A stretch of DNA of 35,706 nucleotides from the NCBI GenBank assembly GCA_025716815.1, contig JAIXMN010000071.1, forward strand, positions 1 through 35,706, written 5' to 3'. Position 1 is the stretch's first letter. Every line of letters starts with the position of its first letter. The stretch is from Dichotomocladium elegans. Taxonomy: Eukaryota > Mucoromycota > Mucoromycetes > Mucorales > Lichtheimiaceae. A program made the position numbers and the translations under genes. Below are positions 30,366 to 35,706 of this stretch, piece by piece. Below the pieces are notes generated by a model. That model made no database searches. It was not told where the DNA came from and worked only from the letters and a program-made list of their open reading frames with translations.

Positions 30366-31217
30366 TTCCGTTACTGTCTTCCCGAGAATTGCACTAATTT
30401 CTGCAAGGCTGCTATTCTCCAACAATGGCTGCATCCAACAAAAACCAACTTTAATTCCATCCCTTCCGCCGCCATCTCTATTCCATCCACTTACCATGTA
30501 CTTTGCCCTGCTGGGCCGCTTCCTCCTCTGTGTCACACTTCTCACATTCTCATTGGTATTGACTGGATTACTCCCACTCAACGCGACACCTCCTCTTGCT
30601 CCATCTGCTATCCAACCCCCTGCACACACACACACAGACACACACAGACTATTAACATCTAAAAGCAACAAATTCTACCATACCACTCCCATTTCTTACC
30701 TTCCTCATTCGTTTCCACAGCTTCCTCCATCACACTATCTCCATCGCCGCCAACCACCAGTGCATCCTCCTCTGCAATTGGTCCTTCGCTACCTTCTTCC
30801 ACTCTCCCCGCCACTCTGCTCTCCTGCTCCGTCACCATCCTTCCCTCATTCTATCAATCGAATTCAATTACTGCCATTTCCTTTCCTACATTACCTTGCC
30901 ACATACCACATTCCCTGCTCTTAACGACACAGTCGCCTCCAGCCCTCCTATGGCCAAGTACGCCTCGTTCTTCTCCCTGGTATGAACGCCAATGCCAATT
31001 CCCTTCATCGCTCTCGCAAAATCATTCAACAACTCAGGAACTACATAATAATTAATGCCCTAACTCCACTCTTATTCCCTCACCCTTCCCAACACCTACA
31101 CTTCTTGAATGCATCACATGCATCATCACTCTCCACACTTCTCAACGTGTTAATCACTTCGCCGATTTTTTGCAACGCAGTCGCTGTAGCTCCTGTAACT
31201 GTTCTTGAGGTATTCAT
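30366..31217 (-). pseudogene. Gene E, 5' part: unknown multi-exon gene interrupted by the chromovirus
   Basis: ATG at 31217 (MNTSRTVTGATATALQKIG). Exons 31217-31100, 31040-30907, 30850-30700, 30619-30495 and 30428-30366 join in consistent phase through introns of 56-80 bp with normal splice sites. Readable segments include FPELLNDFARAMKGIGIG, an acidic part (EEGSEGPIAEEDALVV), a basic part (RSVTQRRKRPSRAKYM) and LLENSSLAEISAILGKTVTE. The frame continues across the LTR insertion at 18662. The gene would encode at least about 280 residues. No family recognised. Coding sense is G-rich, matching the strand asymmetry of the region. It could be a host gene or part of an older element. Confidence 0.6.
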
Positions 31218-31454
31218 TGTTGAACAAAACCAATACCCCACATCTTCTGCTCACCCCCACCCCTTTATCTGTCTACACAAAGAAACCTGCCTGAACCTTG
31301 CACATCCGCCCTTCTATATTTATCCTACATTCCCCTTCTCTCCACTCCAACCCACCCCAACAAACCACTAAAAATATACCCACAAAAACCCACCCCCTCA
31401 TACCTCCTCCCCCACCCACTGCACTGCGCCCCCACTATCCTTACATACTTCATC
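31218..31454. other. Upstream region of gene E
   Basis: C-rich on the plus strand. Probably the gene E promoter, with the solo LTR inserted about 240 bp upstream of its ATG. No specific box identified. Confidence 0.4.
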
Positions 31455-31459
31455 CTTCT

Positions 31460-31841
31460 TGTGGAATCAAGGGGTTTTGAGAATAAAAAGAGACAGAATA
31501 TGATTCTGTGAGACTCGCAAAAGGATTGTTTTTTATTAAGTGCCAATGATGGGCCTATTTATAAGAAGTGCTTATCAAAACGGTCACTCTGGAGACTGGG
31601 TGTGGATAATCATCTAGGCGGTCTCCGGGACGGTGGACCAGTTAAAAGGTTGATAAAGAAGTTCATCATTTACCCTTGTGATTATAACTGCGTCCTGAGA
31701 CAGGTCCAGGATATAAATTATGAATCCGGATAGCGCGAGAGTAATTATGATAACAGTGCTCGAACAGTGAAACAAAGTGTTGATGTCCCATATAATCCAG
31801 GGACACTGCTGTTAGGTAAGAAAATAGTCATGGATATGACA
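31460..31841 (-). mobile_element. Solo LTR, 382 bp
   Basis: In sense it begins TGTCATATCC and ends GATTCCACA, with a perfect 5-bp duplication CTTCT at 31455-31459 and 31842-31846. It contains a TATAAATAGG box (31563-31554) and an AATAAA signal (31537-31532) in sense. Its sequence is unlike the chromovirus LTR, so it comes from a different LTR family whose internal part was lost by recombination. Its composition (not C-rich) breaks the surrounding asymmetry. Confidence 0.85.
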
Positions 31842-31878
31842 CTTCTCTTTTATTTTTCCTCTTAATCCAAAAGTCCCT

Positions 31879-33645
31879 CTAATCCTGTGTCCACTGCAAA
31901 ATTCCATTCCTTTCTACTTCATTCTCATCTCGTTGTTCCACCTGCTCATCGACATTTTCAATCACCTATGTGACAACACTTCATCACTTCATCTTTCTAC
32001 CATCCTCCTCCCTCCTTTTTTTCCACTCACCAAATCTGCATTCACCCCGTCATCCAAACCAGCCACTACCACTACTCCATTTCCTCTGCTCAACACTCCA
32101 AACAATGGATGCTGCGATTCATTCAACGTCCTTCCTCTACTACTCATCGTTATATAACGCCTCACTTCATCCTCCCACTTCCACCACTTACCTGACATCC
32201 TGCGCCGCCCTCTGTTCCTCTCATTCAACTAAACCTTCAATCAATGCCCACCTTTTCCTTCCATTCCACCATTTTCTTCTCCTTTCTCACTCACCCATAT
32301 GCTCTGTTACTCCGTCTCATAATGAATTCATTTGTAACACATATCCACTTCCAGCTTTGCTTGCTCTTCATACCCCATAGTACTCCGCAGCCTCCAACTT
32401 CCTTGCCACAACGTCCAGGACTTCTTTCACCATAATCAGCGTCCACATTTCGACACACCTCAGGACGAATCCAGCAGCCACTGGGCCTGCGAAATCACTC
32501 GCCACCTGTGCCTCCATCAGATTGCCAACACTATACACCACTGCCCATAGTTCAACTGCCCAGCCTACTGACACCAAAAACTTTGCTTCCACTTCTGCAC
32601 TCCAAAGCAATTGTACCGGCCACTCACTACATCACAGGTCAATCCCATACATAACCTCTCCTGCAACCTCCTCCATCCAACACTTACACAGACCCACTGA
32701 CCATCCAAACCTCATGGCCATTCTCTTCCAGCATACTTCTTTTTCTTGTAGACGTCTTCACAAACCCACATATCATAATAAACAAACTTGTCATATTCGT
32801 TTTCCTTCTTGCCTTCTCACATTCATTTCTCTTCTCCTTCTTTATGCACTTTTTTTTTATTATCACTTTGGCTTCCAACCCCCCCCCACACACACACTCC
32901 TTTTTTTTTATCACTTCAGCTTCCAACCACCCAACACACTCCTTTTTTTTTATCACTTCAGCTTCCAACCACCCCACACACTCCTTTTTTTTATCACTTC
33001 AACACTTCAACTCCACTCCCCCCTCCAAACAACTATACAATCGCCTAACAAACAACAACCAAAAAACTTCCTTACAACCCCCCCACTCATAATTTCTTCG
33101 ACAGCACTTCTTTTATTTTCTAAACATCATTCATTCTTCTTCTCTTCTTCTCCCCTGCTTTGCCTTTCCATCAGTCGAATCTGCTTCTGCTCCGCTTCGC
33201 TTCTTTGACGACTTCCGCACATACCCACGGGTCCAACCATAGTATTCGTCCACCTGTACCATGACAACCTCCAGTACATCTCCTCCACTAACAACTTCGC
33301 TTTCATGAGCCGTAATGATCTTCTCATATAGTTCGATCGCCTCTCCAGTCTGGCGCCAAACTCCCGAGCTGATTCCTCGTACGACCAATCCCACTGGATA
33401 TCGCAAATTTGTTGCACTCATGTTCAGCAACCCCAGCTTGTTCACATCCTCTACACTCATATGGACTGTCACCACCATCGTGTTTCTACCACAACCTCTT
33501 TAACGATCCATGCAAACACATCCATCAACCCTTTCACTTACGTATACCAATGGAACATTTCCATCTGAACCATTCCTTCCCTGATCACCATTACGCTCAC
33601 CCGGAAGACATACCTGCTCTGCACTTCTTCAAACCCTGGCTCCAT
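31879..33645 (-). CDS. Gene F: unknown multi-exon gene
   Basis: ATG at 33645 (MEPGFEEVQS). Exon 33645-33614, a 23-bp exon 33564-33542, and an exon from 33465 (LHMSVEDVNKLGLLNMSATN...VQVDEYYGWT) join in phase by GT..AG introns. Later coding-like parts are WPVQLLWSAEVEAKFLVSV...VARKLEAAEYYG (about 32600-32370), an exon 32111-32031 (HPLFGVLSRGNGVVVVAGLD), and a last exon from 31965 (VIENVDEQVEQRDENEVER) with stop at 31881-31879. The stretch 33200-32610, which includes a minisatellite, could not be resolved into exons, so this could be two genes. No family recognised. It runs the same way as gene E. Confidence 0.5.
32862..33000. repeat. Minisatellite, about three copies of a 45-48 bp unit
   Basis: Units of the form TATCACTTCAGCTTCCAACC followed by ACCC..ACACACTCC and a run of 8-10 T. 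The third unit changes into TTCAACACTTCAACTCC. Read on the minus strand the repeat gives VGWLEAEVIKKKEC tandem peptides. Length differences come mainly from the T and C runs. Confidence 0.8.
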
Positions 33646-33668
33646 TTTTTGTACTGTCTAACAATATA

Positions 33669-34067
33669 CAGGATTTTTACTTTCCTCTCGTACAGTAGTG
33701 GGGAAATAAAACCAAGGTGTAAGTAATTTTAAAAGCAGGAAGGTTGGTTTCAACATGTTTCATTTTAAATCCACAAAAAAATAAGGGAAGAGACAAGGTC
33801 CGCCACTGAAAAGACGTAGGGGGAGTAAGTAAAGGTCAAAGTCTAAGTAGAAGACACAAGGCGCAGGATAAAAAGATTAATCGGAAAGTAACAAATAAAA
33901 GGTGTGATTTTCGAGGCACAACACAGTGCGTGGATAATACCAGATATTAAGTGGAAGTAGCAAAGTGTGAATAATATTAAACGCTAGAGTGACACACACG
34001 CACTCGGATATTTTTTTGGTGGCACGGGAGCAATACCAAAGTGAGTGTTTATTAGTGCTGAGCAACA
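33669..34067 (+). mobile_element. Possible left end of another long-arm family element
   Basis: TA followed by CAGGATTTTTACTTTCC begins at 33669. The first ten bases equal the element 2 terminus, but the following sequence differs and no matching right end is in the window. The remaining 400 bp is A/G-rich, with no convincing gene. If real, element 3 is nested inside it. Confidence 0.35.
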
Positions 34068-34069
34068 TA

Positions 34070-34998
34070 CAGGATTTTCAAGAAGAAGTTTGCGACAAGG
34101 ATTAGTTGTTCGTTGCCGTATTTTTTAGTTCGTTATTGCTGAGAAAAGTTTGGGCATAAAAACTTTGGTTGTTGGTGAATTGCGGCCCTGAATTTGGCCG
34201 GCAGCGGCTATTGAATTCGCAAAAAATCGTCGAGGTTTTTCGTTTTTTTCGTCTATCCAATTCGTCTCCCACAGCCCAGTTGTTCGGCAGCATTTCGAAG
34301 GTCGATGCCACATACAAAGATGTTGGATCCTGCAGTATTATTTTATCGTCAAGAGGATTCTTTTTTTTGGATTTGGTTGGCAAGGACATTCGCGCAAACA
34401 ATGCAAGTTCTCGGTTTTAGTAATCCCATTTGGTTACTGCCAAGTCGCATTTGGAACGCACTTTTATTTTGTTCGCATGGCATCTCTATATATTTCGCAA
34501 TCTCTCTTGCCGCACTTAACTCGAACATTTGCGCGATTAAAAGAAAAAGCGGCGAACAGTGGGAGACTGGCAGCTGCTGAAAGGTACCAAACTCGGCATG
34601 CTGTATTCTTTTCTTGTCATCCGTCGCCATTTCTGTGCAGCAAAGCTGGCAATTGGCCATTGGCTAGTTCGCCACAATGTAAGAATAAGATGGGTGAATG
34701 GCGTGAACGTGGAGGTAAAAAGGAGACAGTGATTGTCTGGAAAATAAAAGAAAGCCTTTAAAGCTTAAAAACAAAACGGGAGAGAATGGTACAGTAGGAG
34801 AATAAAAATGGGCGCGACGCGGTTAATTGAAATATCGATGCGCTTCCCACCCTTTTTCTGGTAGTGCGCCTCGCATTATACTTTTGAACATGTGCAAAAC
34901 GAACCATCCTGCTCTTAATTAAACACAAGCTATTGTGAGGGAAAAGAGAAATGGCAACAACTTCTCCGAGATTCTGCTTTCTCACGAAAACCATGCTG
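34070..34998. repeat. Element 3 left end region, non-coding
   Basis: Presumed inverted arm by analogy with elements 1 and 2. Frames on both strands overlap each other and carry no recognisable domain. The partner arm is not in the window. Confidence 0.4.
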
Positions 34999-35706
34999 CT
35001 ACTCTATTTGCCGCTTCTTTCGACACATGTGTGCACCCTTGTCTTTTGCAAACGTAAGCCTTGACATCGACAGGACCTTGCTGGTCTTCAACAAAGTCAA
35101 GCTGCGGTTAATGTCTAGATCTAATGTAAGAATAGCATTCGCTGGCAACAGCGACCGCAAGGTTGACATTTGTCGAGCTGATTGGGAGATTTCTATCACA
35201 GTACTGTCTCTACGAGCGTCGTAGTTGGTATTGGCCTCATCACTATCACTTTCACTGCCAGTACTGCAATCGCTTTCCGTTTCGTCGACCTGGAAGCGGT
35301 ATTTGGTGAACGCCAAATCATTCATCCTATCCAACATTCCTCCTTCGAGATCGATCTCTTCACCGCCTTCATCATCGTCGTTCACGTCATCGCCATCGTC
35401 ATCGTCATCGTCCTCACTCATAGGACTGGCCTGGGTATCAGCTATGTCTGTCTTTTAATGAGGCTGTATTTTGTAGAGTTTCTGATATGGATCATTGCCC
35501 TTTTCTCGAAATGGACGACCAGTCTTACTCATACCATCTCCACGAAGATCTAGTGATGCCATAGATCTGGTCAAACGTCGCGTAACGACTGGGGAACACC
35601 TATGCGCAAGTTGCAAGCGTGTCTGCGAAGGGATTACCGGTCGATAATGGTGTTTCGTGACCTTGGCAACAGTGCGTGCCGAGATTTTGTTGGATTTTGA
35701 GGAAGC
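34999..35706 (-). pseudogene. Gene A homologue of element 3, truncated after the acidic N-terminus
   Basis: Exon 1 enters from the window edge (SSKSNKISARTVAKV) and ends at 35535. A 93-bp intron (GTATGA..ACATAG, 35534-35442) leads into exon 2 (35441-34999): ADTQASPMSEDDDDDDGDD, then FTKYRFQVDETESDCSTGSE, then LRSLLPANAIL. This matches the N-terminus of gene A in element 2. After that point the HTH and DDE parts are missing and the frame ends within about 40 residues (HMCRKKRQIE), so most of the transposase was deleted. Element 3 is therefore probably non-autonomous, unless another gene lies beyond the window. Confidence 0.65.

Larger units (their letters stand above)
34070..35706 (-). mobile_element. 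Element 3: third long-arm TA transposon, left part only
   Basis: Starts CAGGATTTTCAAGAAGAAG after TA (34068-34069). The next part (TTTGCGACAAGGATTAGTTGTTCG) parallels elements 1 and 2 and the miniature copy. It carries the start of a gene A homologue on the minus strand (35706-34999). The right end is outside the window, so arm length cannot be measured. Confidence 0.75.

Noticed and set aside
30621..30648. CA/GT microsatellite
   Set aside because: Short simple repeat. It coincides with the pyrimidine/GT-rich end of a gene E intron and needs no further explanation.
30349..33503. Long Pro/Ser/His-rich plus-strand frames (for example 30349-30924, 32522-33208)
   Set aside because: They arise from the C/T-rich, stop-poor plus strand. 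Minus-strand exons with proper splice sites explain the block better.
35340..35420. Trinucleotide-like CATCGT/CGTCAT repeats
   Set aside because: They encode the acidic Asp/Glu stretch of the element 3 protein on the minus strand. No separate repeat element.
1..35706. CRISPR arrays, tRNA or rRNA genes, bacterial operons
   Set aside because: Nothing with the required repeat spacing, cloverleaf signals or ribosome-binding context was seen. The content is eukaryotic transposons with spliceosomal introns.

Overview
The window looks like transposon-packed DNA from a filamentous fungus, most likely an early-diverging (Mucoromycota-type) lineage. That placement is inference. It rests on many short GT..AG introns (about 45-95 bp), several IS630/Tc1-like transposases, a pogo-like element, a hAT element, a Ty3/gypsy chromovirus and a Plavaka-type DNA transposon. 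I see no bacterial signals, rRNA, tRNA or CRISPR.

Layout. 1-1138 is the 3' part of a pogo/Tigger element inserted into an IS630/Tc1-like transposase gene (1141-2044, minus, broken). 2329-2751 is the start of a Harbinger-like gene cut off by a hAT end at 2752. A degenerate hAT element runs from 2752 to 18368. It was split by two large elements of one family: element 1 (3314-9432) and element 2 (9845-17233). A third copy, element 3, starts at 34070 and leaves the window. These elements have TA target duplications and ends beginning CAGGA(T/C)TTTTC. Elements 1 and 2 have near-identical inverted arms of 1.0-1.1 kb and several intron-containing genes. Element 2 has an intact-looking DD34E transposase (gene A) and a transposase-shaped companion that has lost catalytic residues (gene B). 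Element 1 has a gene-A front end joined to a gene-B-like catalytically degenerate body. A 363-bp miniature relative sits in one arm of element 1.

18668-30360 is a chromovirus with identical 371-bp LTRs and a CTCAT target duplication. It is split exactly between protease and reverse transcriptase by a 6,024-bp Plavaka-type transposon (21927-27950), which carries its own transposase (minus) and a second 386-residue gene of unknown function (plus). The chromovirus interrupts gene E (minus, 31217 to 18369). Gene E and neighbouring gene F (33645-31879) are multi-exon genes of unknown function in a strongly strand-asymmetric, C/T-rich plus strand. A 382-bp solo LTR (31460-31841, CTTCT duplication) lies between them.

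The candidate new system is the long-armed TA element family carrying an active-looking transposase together with a conserved, catalytically dead transposase-like partner. Intron positions were placed by eye from splice signals and frame continuity and have not been confirmed by transcripts.
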